The position numbers and the translations under genes are program-made. From assembly GCF_030929495.1 (NCBI RefSeq), contig NZ_JAVFWN010000004.1, forward strand, positions 124,001 through 188,000: DNA of 64,000 bases, read 5' to 3'. The notes beneath the pieces were generated by a model, which worked only from the letters and a program-made list of their open reading frames with translations, made no database searches and was not told where the DNA came from. Positions within the stretch are counted from its first letter, which is position 1; every line of letters starts with the position of its first letter. Origin of the DNA: Nocardioides sp. LHD-245 (GTDB taxonomy: Bacteria; Actinomycetota; Actinomycetes; Propionibacteriales; Nocardioidaceae). This document shows, piece by piece, positions 16,939 to 25,186 of the stretch.

Positions 16939-18167
16939 AGCGCTACTTCGCCGTCCTGCTCGGCATCCTGACCGCCATCGGCGGCTTCGTCGACATCGGC
17001 GACCTGGTCACGAACGCCCAGGTCGGCGCCCGGCTGGGCACCTCCCTCGTGTGGGTGGTGGTCGTCGGCGTCGTCGGCATCTGCGTGTTCGCCGAGATGT
17101 CGGGCCGGATCGCCGCGGTCAGCCACCGCGCGACCTTCGACCTCGTGCGGGAGCGCCTCGGCCCGCGGATGGGCTTTCTCAACCTGGTCGGCTCGATGCT
17201 GGTCACCCTGCTGACCTTCATCGCCGAGATCGGCGGCGTCGCGCTCGCCCTGCAGTTGGTGAGCTCGGTGCACCACCTGCTGATCGTCCCGTTCGTGGCG
17301 GTCGCCGTGTGGATCGTGCTGTGGCGGGCGAGGTTCTCCTCGATCGAGAACGTGCTCGGCCTGATGGGGCTGGCGTTGATCGCCTTCGCCGTCGCGCTGT
17401 GGCAGCTCGGACCGGACTGGGGCGAGCTCGCCACCGGCCTGTCGCCCGCGGAGAAGCCGGATGCGGAGAGCTGGGCGACGTACGCCTTCTTCGGCGTCGC
17501 CCTGTTCGGCGCGGCGATGACGCCGTACGAGGTGTTCTTCTTCTCGAGTGGCGGCGTGGAGGAGCGCTGGACGGAGAAGGACATCGGGGTGATGCGGGCC
17601 AACGTCTTCATCGGCTTCCCCCTCGGCGGGATCCTCTCGGTGGCCATCGCGGCGTGCGCCGCCACCGTCTTCCTGCCCGCCGGCGTCACGGTCGAGACGC
17701 TGGGCCAGGTCGGCCTGCCCGTGGCGATCGGCCTCGGGAAGATCGGACTGGCGGTCGTCGTGCTCGGTTTCTTCGCGGCGACCTTCGGCGCCGCCTGCGA
17801 GACGGGCCTGTCGACCGGCTACAGCCTCGCGCAGTACTTCGGGTTCCCGTGGGGCAAGTACGTGCGCCCGCGCGAGGCCGCGGGCTTCCACATCATCCTG
17901 CTGGTCGTGACCGTGACCGCGGCCGGCGTGCTGCTCACCGGCGTCGACCCGATCATGGTCACCGAGATCTCGGTGGTGTTCTCCGCGATCGCGCTGCCGT
18001 TGACGTACTTCCCGATCCTCGTCGTCGCCAACGACCCCGACTACCTCGGCGAGCACGTCAACGGGCGGGTCGCCAACACACTCGGCGTCGTCTATCTCGT
18101 GGTCATCGCGGTCGCCGCCCTCGCGGCGATCCCGCTCATGATCGTCACGTCGATGGGGCAGGGCTGA
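16935..18167 (+). CDS. NRAMP-like divalent metal transporter with non-canonical metal-site motifs
   Basis: 410-residue membrane protein with about 11 hydrophobic segments in the LeuT-fold pattern of NRAMP. The first segment aligns with the NRAMP TM1 metal motif but reads DIGD (residues 20-23), where Mn/Fe transporters have DPGN. The sixth reads MTPYE (195-199) where they have the Met-Pro-His of TM6. Both changes affect the metal-coordinating residues, including loss of the soft Met ligand position, so substrate or mode probably differs from MntH. The PRC-barrel-like gene follows after 13 bases and the lipoprotein overlaps upstream. GTG start at 16935. Confidence 0.8.
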   Translation: MKRYFAVLLGILTAIGGFVDIGDLVTNAQVGARLGTSLVWVVVVGVVGICVFAEMSGRIAAVSHRATFDLVRERLGPRMGFLNLVGSMLVTLLTFIAEIGGVALALQLVSSVHHLLIVPFVAVAVWIVLWRARFSSIENVLGLMGLALIAFAVALWQLGPDWGELATGLSPAEKPDAESWATYAFFGVALFGAAMTPYEVFFFSSGGVEERWTEKDIGVMRANVFIGFPLGGILSVAIAACAATVFLPAGVTVETLGQVGLPVAIGLGKIGLAVVVLGFFAATFGAACETGLSTGYSLAQYFGFPWGKYVRPREAAGFHIILLVVTVTAAGVLLTGVDPIMVTEISVVFSAIALPLTYFPILVVANDPDYLGEHVNGRVANTLGVVYLVVIAVAALAAIPLMIVTSMGQG

Positions 18168-18180
18168 GAGGAGAGGACTG

Positions 18181-18879
18181 ATGGTCTCACTGGCCGACCG
18201 CGACGGGTACGACGTCGGGCTGCATCTGCTCGACCGGCAGATCATCGGCGCCGACGACCGCCTGGTGGGCAAGGTCGACGACGTCGAGCTCGTCCTCGAC
18301 GACGACGGCGCCCTCGTGCCGACGGCGCTGCTGGTCGGCCTGCCCGCCCTCCTGCCGCGCTTCGGCCGGAGGCTGGGTGGGGGCCTTGCCCGCGCGCACC
18401 GCCTGGTCCGTGAGGCCGCGGCCGACCAGGAGCTGCCGCTGGTCGTCGACTTCGACCTCGTCGAGGACGTCTCGAGCGAGGTCCGGCTCTCCGAGCCGGC
18501 CCCGGGTCTGCTGCACCGGATGGCCCACGAGCGCGCGGCGGACCCGCGCCGGTGCCGGGTCGGCGACCTGCTCGGGCTCCCGGTCCGCTGCGCCGCGCTG
18601 CCCCGGCGATCGAAGGTCCTCGACCTGCGGATGACCGGCGCACCCGGCAGGCCCGGTGAGCACCGGGTCGTCGCCCTCCTCGTCGGACCCGGCCGCCCGG
18701 GCGCGCTGTTCGGCTACGACCGCAGCAGCGAGCCCGGCCCCGCCGTCGTCGCCGCCCTCATCGGCTGGCTGCACCGTCACGCCCGCGTCGTCGACCTCGG
18801 TCCCGCCGTCGACATCGACACCGACGCCGGCGTGGTCCGGATCGGAGCCGAGGCGTCTCTCGCGCCCCTGCGCGGGTAA
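18181..18879 (+). CDS. PRC-barrel-like protein
   Basis: 232-residue soluble protein. The N-terminus (about 8-60) has the PRC-barrel pattern HLLDRQIIGADDRLVGKVDD followed by a VELVLDDDGALV strand pair. A second, weaker barrel-like half appears later (RVVDLGPAVDIDTDAGVVRI near 205-225). PRC-barrel domains are small beta barrels found in RimM and in membrane-associated regulatory proteins. Position directly after the NRAMP-like gene, with AGAGGAGAGGACTG before the ATG, suggests a partner or regulator of that transporter. No enzymatic motif is visible. Confidence 0.7.
   Translation: MVSLADRDGYDVGLHLLDRQIIGADDRLVGKVDDVELVLDDDGALVPTALLVGLPALLPRFGRRLGGGLARAHRLVREAAADQELPLVVDFDLVEDVSSEVRLSEPAPGLLHRMAHERAADPRRCRVGDLLGLPVRCAALPRRSKVLDLRMTGAPGRPGEHRVVALLVGPGRPGALFGYDRSSEPGPAVVAALIGWLHRHARVVDLGPAVDIDTDAGVVRIGAEASLAPLRG
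18855..18879 (+). promoter_or_regulatory. Candidate stress-sigma promoter for the Rho-N-like gene
   Basis: GTCT, 15 bases, GGGTAA. The -10 box overlaps the stop codon of the PRC-barrel-like gene and ends 45 bases before the ATG at 18925. Spacing is identical to the two other candidate sites in this region. Confidence 0.4.
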
Positions 18880-18924
18880 CGCCGGTACGAACACACCTAC
18901 ACCCCACCTGCCGGAGGAGGAGAC

Positions 18925-19194
18925 ATGCCTGGCAAGAAGCACGGACCCGGCATCAAGAACCCGGACGCCTACGAGGAGATCCGCAAGGACGGCGCCAGCA
19001 AGGAGAAGGCCGCCCGGATCTCCAACGCGATGGCCACCGAGGGCGCCAGCACCGTCGCCCGTCGCGGTGGCAAGGCCGGCGACTACGAGGACTGGACCGT
19101 CGACCAGCTGCGCAAGCGCGCCGGCGAGCTCGACATCGAGGGCCGGTCGTCGATGAGGAAGGACGAGCTGATCGACGCTCTGCGCCACCACTGA
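18925..19194 (+). CDS. DUF7218 / Rho-termination-N-like small protein
   Basis: 89-residue basic protein. The N-terminal half (MPGKKHGPGIKNPDAYEEIR, then KEKAARISNAMA) is the Lys/Arg-rich segment common in actinobacterial stress or plasmid-stabilisation-like small proteins. The C-terminal half (WTVDQLRKRAGELDIEGRSS, then RKDELIDALRHH) is a Rho N-terminal or SAP-like helix-extended-helix that may bind nucleic acid. GGAGGAGGAGAC precedes the ATG. Function is unknown. Its 3' end, including the last codons, has been duplicated downstream. Confidence 0.8.
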   Translation: MPGKKHGPGIKNPDAYEEIRKDGASKEKAARISNAMATEGASTVARRGGKAGDYEDWTVDQLRKRAGELDIEGRSSMRKDELIDALRHH

Positions 19195-19500
19195 GTGGGA
19201 TGGCGCGAGCGCGTCGCTCGTGCCTCGCGCCGCGCTGCCGCGCGCGGTCGGCCTGGGTGGGTGGTCGGGTTGGGATGGCGGCACGACGGCCGGCTCGCGG
19301 AAAGGGTCCGCCTTCTCCGCTCCGGTCGCTCGTGCCTCGCTCCCTGCGCGGCGTCGGCGTCGCTTCCCGCGATGACCGGCCACCGCTGAGTGGGATGGCG
19401 CGAGCGCGGTCGGCCTGGGTGGGTGGTCGGGTTGGGATGGCGGCACGACGGCCGGCTCGCGGAAAGGGTCCGCCTTCCCGCTCCGGTCGCTCGTGCCTCG
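19191..19500 (+). repeat. Imperfect tandem duplication, two copies of 115-149 bp
   Basis: Copy 1 is 19191-19339 and copy 2 is 19386-19500. Identical parts are 23 bases (19191-19213 with 19386-19408) and 74 bases (19242-19315 with 19404-19477), followed by 23 identical bases after a one-base offset. Copy 1 has about 33 extra bases rich in CGC. The duplication starts at the TGA of the Rho-N-like gene, so a copy of that stop context lies at 19380-19390. No gene is supported in 19195-19565. Confidence 0.85.
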
Positions 19501-19526
19501 TGCCACAGATCCCGACATGGCGACGT

Positions 19527-19550
19527 CCCCGCGACCGTCGGGTCGCGGGG
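19527..19550 (-). terminator. Hairpin terminator after the DUF222-HNH gene
   Basis: Perfect 10-bp stem CCCCGCGACC / GGTCGCGGGG with a 4-base GTCG loop, 15 bases beyond the stop of the HNH gene on its strand. The same core hairpin occurs at 36786-36803, at the 3' end of another minus-strand gene. Confidence 0.7.
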
Positions 19551-19565
19551 TGTGGGGCGGGGTGG

Positions 19566-20885
19566 CTACTCGTCGGGCGGGTGGGTGGTCCGGATGGGGT
19601 GGGTGCCGCGGTGGTCGACCCGGAACCGGTGGCCGTTCGGGCTGGTCCACACATAGGTCCCCGGCATCACGATGTCGTAGCGCCAGGTGGAGTGGGTCTT
19701 CGCACGATGATGCCGCCTACACAACGCGACCTCGTTGCACGGACACGTCGGCCCGCCCTCGCCGTAAGGGCGGGCATGGTCGACATCGCAACGCTGCGCG
19801 GGGCGAGAGCAGTGTGGGAACCGACAGGTGTGGTCCCGCAGGATCACCCGGGTGCGGTGCCGGTCAGGGATCTCGTACGACCCGACCGGGACATGCTCGG
19901 CCAGATCGATCACCGGCCGCACGATCACGGTCGTGCCCTTGGTCCGCAGCCACTCACGGATCTGCGCCGAGGAGACCGGGCAGCGGCCCTCCTCCCACCG
20001 GCCGACGGGGTTCCCGAACGGGTTGTCCCCGGTGGCCGTGGTGCCGGTGATAGTGGTGTCGGTGATGTGCACGTTCAGCACGACCTTGCGGCCCGGGACG
20101 GTCGCGACCGCCTCTCCGGTGTCGGGGTCGGGGATCAGCAGGTCCAGGGCGAGGTCCTGGCGGGCCAGTTCGGCTGCGGCCTTCGAGCGCCGCACATCGA
20201 GCGAGGAGTCGTCACCGAGCCGGCCCAGAACCTCAGCTCGGCGGGCGACCGCGAGGTCGAGGTCGTGTCCGTCGGCGGCATCCAGGAGCCCGTCGAGGTG
20301 GACCAGCCCGTGCTCGTCGACCTCCCCGACGTCGAAGCGCCGACCATCCGCAGCCTTCTGCCGCTCGACCTCGGCCTGCTCGGGGTCGAACCGCAGCACC
20401 GCCTCGGCCACGAGTCGTTCGAGTTGGGCCCACCCGACCCCGGAGGCGTCCCAGAGCTGCCGGTCCACGAACCCCGCCGCCTCCGCATTGAGAGCGTGGG
20501 TGAGGTCGGCGATCCGCTCGGCCCGCCACGGCGCCAACCGACCCGCGGTGACGGCGGCGTAGACGTGGGGGAGCCGCCATGCGCACTCGATGACCCGCCC
20601 GACATACCCCTTCCCACCATCCGGAGACCGGCCCAGCACCGCGACCAGCTCCATCAACCCGAACTCCGACACCAGTGGAGCGCCGTCGCCGGCGATCGGG
20701 ACCCCGGTGTCGAGGTAGCCCTCGGTGATCGTCGCCGCACCCTCAGGACCGGCGATCACATGGTCGCTGGCCCAGGTCGCGATGTCCTCCCACTCCTCGA
20801 CGATCAACGTCTCGCGGGACCGGATCCGCTCACCGACACGCGACAGCAACACTGCTGTCGAACGGGCGTCGGTGGCGAGATCCAT
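19566..20885 (-). CDS. DUF222 domain HNH endonuclease-like protein (13E12 repeat family)
   Basis: 439-residue protein of the large actinobacterial DUF222-HNH family. The N-terminal DUF222 region includes a helix with GYVGRVIECAWRLPHVYAAV and ITEGRL-type segments (here VTAGRLAPWRAERIADLTHA). The C-terminal HNH domain shows CRFPHCSRPAQRCDVDHARP, then CNEVALCRRHHRAKT, with Cys pairs for zinc and the DH/HH metal-binding catalytic residues intact. Such genes are multicopy and often lie in variable regions; a mobile or defence role has been suggested but not shown. ATG at 20885 is preferred, with GGGAG 9 bases upstream; a GTG at 20909 is an alternative. Confidence 0.88.
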   Translation of the reverse strand: MDLATDARSTAVLLSRVGERIRSRETLIVEEWEDIATWASDHVIAGPEGAATITEGYLDTGVPIAGDGAPLVSEFGLMELVAVLGRSPDGGKGYVGRVIECAWRLPHVYAAVTAGRLAPWRAERIADLTHALNAEAAGFVDRQLWDASGVGWAQLERLVAEAVLRFDPEQAEVERQKAADGRRFDVGEVDEHGLVHLDGLLDAADGHDLDLAVARRAEVLGRLGDDSSLDVRRSKAAAELARQDLALDLLIPDPDTGEAVATVPGRKVVLNVHITDTTITGTTATGDNPFGNPVGRWEEGRCPVSSAQIREWLRTKGTTVIVRPVIDLAEHVPVGSYEIPDRHRTRVILRDHTCRFPHCSRPAQRCDVDHARPYGEGGPTCPCNEVALCRRHHRAKTHSTWRYDIVMPGTYVWTSPNGHRFRVDHRGTHPIRTTHPPDE

Positions 20886-20908
20886 GACTGGATTCTCCCA
20901 CCCGCCCA

Positions 20909-20926
20909 CGACACTTCAACGTGTCG
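20909..20926. promoter_or_regulatory. Inverted repeat upstream of the HNH gene
   Basis: CGACAC-N6-GTGTCG, a perfect 6-base dyad 24 bases before the ATG at 20885. It has the form of a dimeric repressor site or a leader hairpin. No known regulator can be named. Confidence 0.35.
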
Positions 20927-21117
20927 CAAACCCGCCTGTGGACTAGCGAAACCCGATCACCGGGGTGTGAACAGGCAATGGCTCCGACCAGGACGGACGG
21001 GGAGGGCGGGCACCCGAAGGTCGCCCGGACAGACGGGTGGCGCCACCAGGCGGGCGGCGACGGGGAGGAACCTGCTTCTCAGCCGGTCGCCACGATCAGC
21101 GCCAAGGACTGCGCCGC

Positions 21118-21213
21118 ATGCGCCGCATGCGCCGCCGCGATGCCGGCTTCAGCAACAAGGAGATCCTGCGCAAGCTCAAGCGCGCCATCGCCCGCGAGGT
21201 CTTCGACTCCTCA
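21118..21213 (+). pseudogene. Possible transposase C-terminal remnant
   Basis: A short stretch (21145-21204) reads GFSNKEILRKLKRAIAREVF, which resembles the closing helix of IS110-type transposases (an 'x-KEALRCLKRxLAREV-x' pattern). There is no start, no upstream catalytic domain and no inverted repeats, so at most this is a relic. The preceding bases hold short CGCCGCATG repeats. The rest of the 457-base gap 20910-21366 shows no supported gene. Confidence 0.3.
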
Positions 21214-21366
21214 CCACACCTTCGGTGCCTGCCCGACCACCCTCAGCCCCGACCACCCTCAGCGAGCTCGAACACGGGATCCGACGCAACGACGCCTTCG
21301 CCCAGAACGATCGCGGTTGGTCGCTCACCGCATGACACGTGGCAGTGGACCGGCAGACTGAGTTGC

Positions 21367-22152
21367 GTGAGTGACGTTTTCAGCGAGAAGCTCGCGGCTT
21401 GGCGTGACTACACCCGGACCCCTTGGGCACGGATCCGCTACGGAGTCGTCGGCGACGTGCTCCGGCGCCAGACCGAGCAGCTCGGTGAGCAGATCCGAAT
21501 CCTCGACGTCGGGGGTGGCGACGGCATGGACGCTTTGCCGCTCGCACTGGCGGGTCACGACGTCACCGTCGTCGATCCCTCCGAAGCTTGGCTGGGCGAG
21601 GCCCAGCGGCGTGCAGCCGCGGCGGGAGCAACGATCGCCACCGTTCGTGCGGGGCTCGATGACCTGCCACCGGGCGAGTGGGACCTCGTCATGTGCCACT
21701 TCGTGCTTCGCTACCGCGACGGCGCCGCCGACGACATCGGCGCACTCGCACGCCGTGTTCGCCCCGGCGGCCGACTTTCGCTCATGGACGTCAACCCCGA
21801 TGGTCGAGTCCTACGTGAACTGCTGAACGGTGGCCCCGCCGCGGCGCTCGAGGAACTCAAGGCCGACCGCGCGAAGGTCGAGACCTTCCGAACAAGCGCC
21901 CGGAAGGTCAGCGTCGAGACCACGATGTCGGAAGCAACAGCAGCGGGACTCACACCCATCGGCATCTTCGGCAACCGGATCGCCAACGATCTCCTCGTCG
22001 ACAACACCTCCAAGCACGACCCCGCCTTCTTCGAACAGCTCCTGGCACTCGAACTTGAATTGTGCGACCGAGAGCCGTTCAACCGAGTCGGCTTCGCCTG
22101 GCAGCTGGTTCTCGAACACCGAGCAACACCGCGGCCCGGTGGCGCGCCCTAG
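21367..22152 (+). CDS. SAM-dependent class I methyltransferase
   Basis: 261-residue methyltransferase with motif I ILDVGGGDGMDALPLALAGH, an acidic residue at the end of beta 2 (VTVVDPS), motif post-II GLDDLPPGEWDLVMCHFVL and the RVRPGGRLSLMDVNP strand/turn. The arrangement resembles CmoM/SmtA-type or small-molecule methyltransferases; substrate unknown. GTG start at 21367 (VSDVFSEKLAAW). Its codons use more A and T than the neighbours, and a possible transposase relic lies just upstream, so it may be acquired. The stop shares the bases CTAG (22149-22152) with the stop of the convergent mannosyltransferase. Confidence 0.85.
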   Translation: MSDVFSEKLAAWRDYTRTPWARIRYGVVGDVLRRQTEQLGEQIRILDVGGGDGMDALPLALAGHDVTVVDPSEAWLGEAQRRAAAAGATIATVRAGLDDLPPGEWDLVMCHFVLRYRDGAADDIGALARRVRPGGRLSLMDVNPDGRVLRELLNGGPAAALEELKADRAKVETFRTSARKVSVETTMSEATAAGLTPIGIFGNRIANDLLVDNTSKHDPAFFEQLLALELELCDREPFNRVGFAWQLVLEHRATPRPGGAP

Positions 22153-23897
22153 ACCCAGCGGGAGAACCAGACCCGGTCCAGCCACTCGCTGTGCGTCAGC
22201 ATCTGGTTGGTCCAGATCGGCCAGAACCACGCGAAGTTCACCAGGGTCAGTACGACGAAGGCCCCGCTGACGATGACGCCCGCGGTACGCCGGGCCGACG
22301 GCGCGCGCGAGGGCCCGATCAGCGCCCCGATCGCGAGGGTGAGCGCCAGGACCGTGAACGGCAGGATCGCGATCGCATAGAAGAGGAAGATCGGCCGGTC
22401 GTCGTACATCATCCACGGCAGCCATGCGGACAGTGCGCCCACGACGGCCAGCCCGTAGCGCCAGTCGCGGGCGCCGATCCACATCACCACGGCGAACATG
22501 AGCGCCAGCACGCCGCCCCACCACAGTACGGGCGTCGGGAGGAGCAGCACCTGCTTGATGCAGTCGCTGTCGGCAGGGGCGTCGCAACCGGGGGTGTCCG
22601 GCGAGATGTCGTTGGTGACCGCGACGCCGACCGGCCGGTTGATGAGCAGCCAGCCCGACGGCTTGGACTCGTAGAAGTGCGTGGAGCAGTTCAGGAAGTG
22701 GGTGTGGAAGGTGTAGACGTCTTGGTGGTAGTACCAGAGCGAGCGCAGCGACTGCCACGCCTCACCGAGCCCGCTCGCGTCCTTCTCGGTCGCGGTCGGC
22801 CACTTCTTGGTCTTGTCGAGGTCGGTCGCGACGTACGAGTCGTCGTCCTTCGCACAATGGCCCTGCCCGGTGTACTGCCGGTACTGGGTCGCGCTCAGGC
22901 TCTCCTCGTACTTGTCGGCGTGCGCCAGCCAGCCGCCCCACGTGGCGATGTAGACGAGCAGCGCCACCACGACCAGGGACAGGAACGCCGGGATGCCGTC
23001 GGCGATCGCGCCCTTCACCAGCGCCCACCGGATGCCGAGTGAGCGCCGCGCGCCCGCGCTCCAGATCCAGCACAGGACCCCGAGCGCGGCGAGCGGGTAG
23101 AGCGCCGTCCACTTGGTGCCGACCGCCAGGCCGAAGCACACCCCGGCCGCCAGGAGCCAGGGGCGGAACAGGATCCGCGGACCCCAGCCGCTCAGCGTGA
23201 CACCGTCACCGGACGTGTCGACCCTTCGGCGCGCTCGTCTAGCCAGCCATGCCCGGTGCCAGTCGCGGTCGGCCACCAGGCAGGACACCCCGCACAGCAG
23301 GAAGAGCGCCAGGAAGATGTCGAGCAGCGCGAGCCGGGAAAGGACGAAGTGCAGCCCGTCGAGCATGAGCAGGGTGCCGGCGATGCAGCCGAGCATCGTG
23401 GAGCCCGTCATCCGTCGCGCCAGCCGGCACATGACGAGCACCATCAGCGCGCCCGCGACCGCTGATGCGATCCGCCAGCCGAACGGGTCCATCCCGAAGG
23501 CCTTCTCGCCGAGCGCGATCAGCCACTTGCCGACGTCGGGATGCACGGCCAGCGACGGGTCGCCGGTCCACAGCCCCTGGGTGTGCCCGGCGAGGACGTC
23601 GGCATTGATGTCGGTCTTGGTGTTGCCGTCGGCGTCGGTGAGATAGGTCTGGACGTAGCCGTTGTTGAGCAGCGACCAGGCGTCCTTGGCGTAGTACGTC
23701 TCGTCGAACGCGAAGCGGTGCGGGTTGCCGAGCCCGACCACGCGCAGTCCGAACGCGAGCAGGGTCAGCCCGAGCGGCGCGAGCCAGCCGAGCAGCCGAT
23801 CGCGGCCCGAGAGCCGCCGGATCGGGCCGATCGCCCGCTCCACCGCCAGCGGCACCCGCCGGCCGAGCGCGGTGCGGGAGAGGCCGACGACGGTCAC
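22149..23897 (-). CDS. pmt: Dolichyl-phosphate-mannose-protein mannosyltransferase (PMT)
   Basis: Polytopic GT-C enzyme that transfers mannose from polyprenyl-phosphate-mannose to Ser/Thr of exported proteins. 582 residues with about 11 membrane segments. The first external loop carries the catalytic acidic pair in HRFAFDETYYAKDAWS, followed by DPSLAVHPDVGKWLIALGE. The late AVGTKWTALYPLAALG and CSTHFYESKPSGWLLINRP regions are typical of actinobacterial PMT. GTG start at 23897; TAGGGT lies 6 bases before it, a leaderless promoter pattern. In other actinobacteria pmt is divergent from rsmI; here an ATPase gene lies between them. Confidence 0.93.
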   Translation of the reverse strand: MTVVGLSRTALGRRVPLAVERAIGPIRRLSGRDRLLGWLAPLGLTLLAFGLRVVGLGNPHRFAFDETYYAKDAWSLLNNGYVQTYLTDADGNTKTDINADVLAGHTQGLWTGDPSLAVHPDVGKWLIALGEKAFGMDPFGWRIASAVAGALMVLVMCRLARRMTGSTMLGCIAGTLLMLDGLHFVLSRLALLDIFLALFLLCGVSCLVADRDWHRAWLARRARRRVDTSGDGVTLSGWGPRILFRPWLLAAGVCFGLAVGTKWTALYPLAALGVLCWIWSAGARRSLGIRWALVKGAIADGIPAFLSLVVVALLVYIATWGGWLAHADKYEESLSATQYRQYTGQGHCAKDDDSYVATDLDKTKKWPTATEKDASGLGEAWQSLRSLWYYHQDVYTFHTHFLNCSTHFYESKPSGWLLINRPVGVAVTNDISPDTPGCDAPADSDCIKQVLLLPTPVLWWGGVLALMFAVVMWIGARDWRYGLAVVGALSAWLPWMMYDDRPIFLFYAIAILPFTVLALTLAIGALIGPSRAPSARRTAGVIVSGAFVVLTLVNFAWFWPIWTNQMLTHSEWLDRVWFSRWV

Positions 23898-23996
23898 GAG
23901 GGAACCCTACGCAGCCGTGGGTGGAGGAAGCTGAGGCGCCTTCCCTGCCATGTATTTCCCCCTTCTCTGCGAGGAATTGCATGGTAAGTTGAAGCT

Positions 23997-25151
23997 GTGG
24001 TCGAGAGGAAGCACGACGGAGCCGGTCTTCGGGACGCCTTGCGTCGCTCGCCGGTGGTCCTGCTGCTCGGCGCTCGCCAGGTCGGGAAGACGACCCTGGC
24101 GCGCACGATCGTGGCGCCGGACTCGCCGAACTACTTCGATCTGGAGGACCCGGTCGATCTCGCCCGTCTGGAGGAGCCGATGCTCGCGCTGGCCGACCTC
24201 CGAGGGGTGGTCGTGATCGATGAGGTCCAGCGGCGCCCTGATCTCTTCCCGACGCTGCGGGTGCTCGCGGACCGGGCGGATCGACCGGCGACGTTCCTGG
24301 TACTGGGGAGCGCCTCACCGCACGCCCTGCGTCAGTCCTCGGAGTCGCTGGCCGGCCGGGTCGAGGTGATCGACCTGCCGGGCATCGATCCCGCCGACCT
24401 CGATGGCGACCTGGCGACCGTCTGGTTGCGCGGGGGCTTCCCCCGCTCGCTGCTGGCCGACACGGAGGAGGACTCGTTGCGCTGGCGCGGTGCGTACGTG
24501 CGCACGCTCGCCAATCGCGATCTGGCGGACTTCGGGATGTCGCTGTCGGCGGCCACGATCGAGCGGTTCCTCGGTCTGGTCGCGCATCAGCACGGCAATC
24601 TCTGGAACGCCGCCGCCGTGGCCCGGGCGCTCGACATCGGTGAGACCACCGCCCGTCGCTATGTCGAGGCGTTGGCCGATGCCCTCCTCGTGCGGATTCT
24701 CCCGCCCTGGCACGCGAACCTGGGCAAGCGCCTGGTCCGCTCGCCCAAGGTCTTCTACCGTGACTCCGGCCTGCTCCACGCCCTGTGGGGAGTCGGCACC
24801 CACGATCAGCTGCTCCGCCATCCAGGGATCGGCGCGTCCTGGGAGGGGTTCGCGATGGAGGAGGTGCTGCGCCGGTCGGATCAGGCGCGCGCCTACCACT
24901 GGCGCACGAGCAACGGTGCCGAGGTCGATCTCCTGGTCGAGGTGGCCGGACATCGCCTCGGCTTCGAGATGAAGCGCGCCGACGCGCCCCGCCTCACCTC
25001 CTCGATGAGGTCGGCCCTGGCCGACCTCGACCTCGACCACCTGTGGGTCCTGTATCCCGGTCACCGCCGCTACCGACTCTCCCCGGACGCGACCGTGCTC
25101 GGGCTCGACGATCTGCTGGCCGTCGACAGCCTCGGCGACCTACGGCCCTGA
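23997..25151 (+). CDS. AAA ATPase with DUF4143 domain
   Basis: 384-residue protein of the widespread AAA_14/DUF4143 family of unknown role. Walker A is [18 protein letters not shown] (residues about 22-39), Walker [13 protein letters not shown], sensor-1 like [11 protein letters not shown]4143 (about 180-330) has the family motifs [30 protein letters not shown] (a wHTH) and [15 protein letters not shown]. The C-terminus has an [20 protein letters not shown] nuclease-like fold with E/D/E/K-type residues. GTG start at 23997 lies 6 bases after TAAGTT, a leaderless promoter. It sits in an AT-richer patch inside a conserved block, suggesting insertion. Confidence 0.9.
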   Translation: MVERKHDGAGLRDALRRSPVVLLLGARQVGKTTLARTIVAPDSPNYFDLEDPVDLARLEEPMLALADLRGVVVIDEVQRRPDLFPTLRVLADRADRPATFLVLGSASPHALRQSSESLAGRVEVIDLPGIDPADLDGDLATVWLRGGFPRSLLADTEEDSLRWRGAYVRTLANRDLADFGMSLSAATIERFLGLVAHQHGNLWNAAAVARALDIGETTARRYVEALADALLVRILPPWHANLGKRLVRSPKVFYRDSGLLHALWGVGTHDQLLRHPGIGASWEGFAMEEVLRRSDQARAYHWRTSNGAEVDLLVEVAGHRLGFEMKRADAPRLTSSMRSALADLDLDHLWVLYPGHRRYRLSPDATVLGLDDLLAVDSLGDLRP

Positions 25152-25186
25152 GCGTGGATCCGGGCCCGCCTGCAATGATCGGTCCC

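Noticed and set aside
19200..21335. Long plus-strand frame across the duplication and HNH gene
   Set aside because: Translation is low-complexity Arg/Pro/Gly and opposite a DUF222-HNH gene with intact HNH residues.
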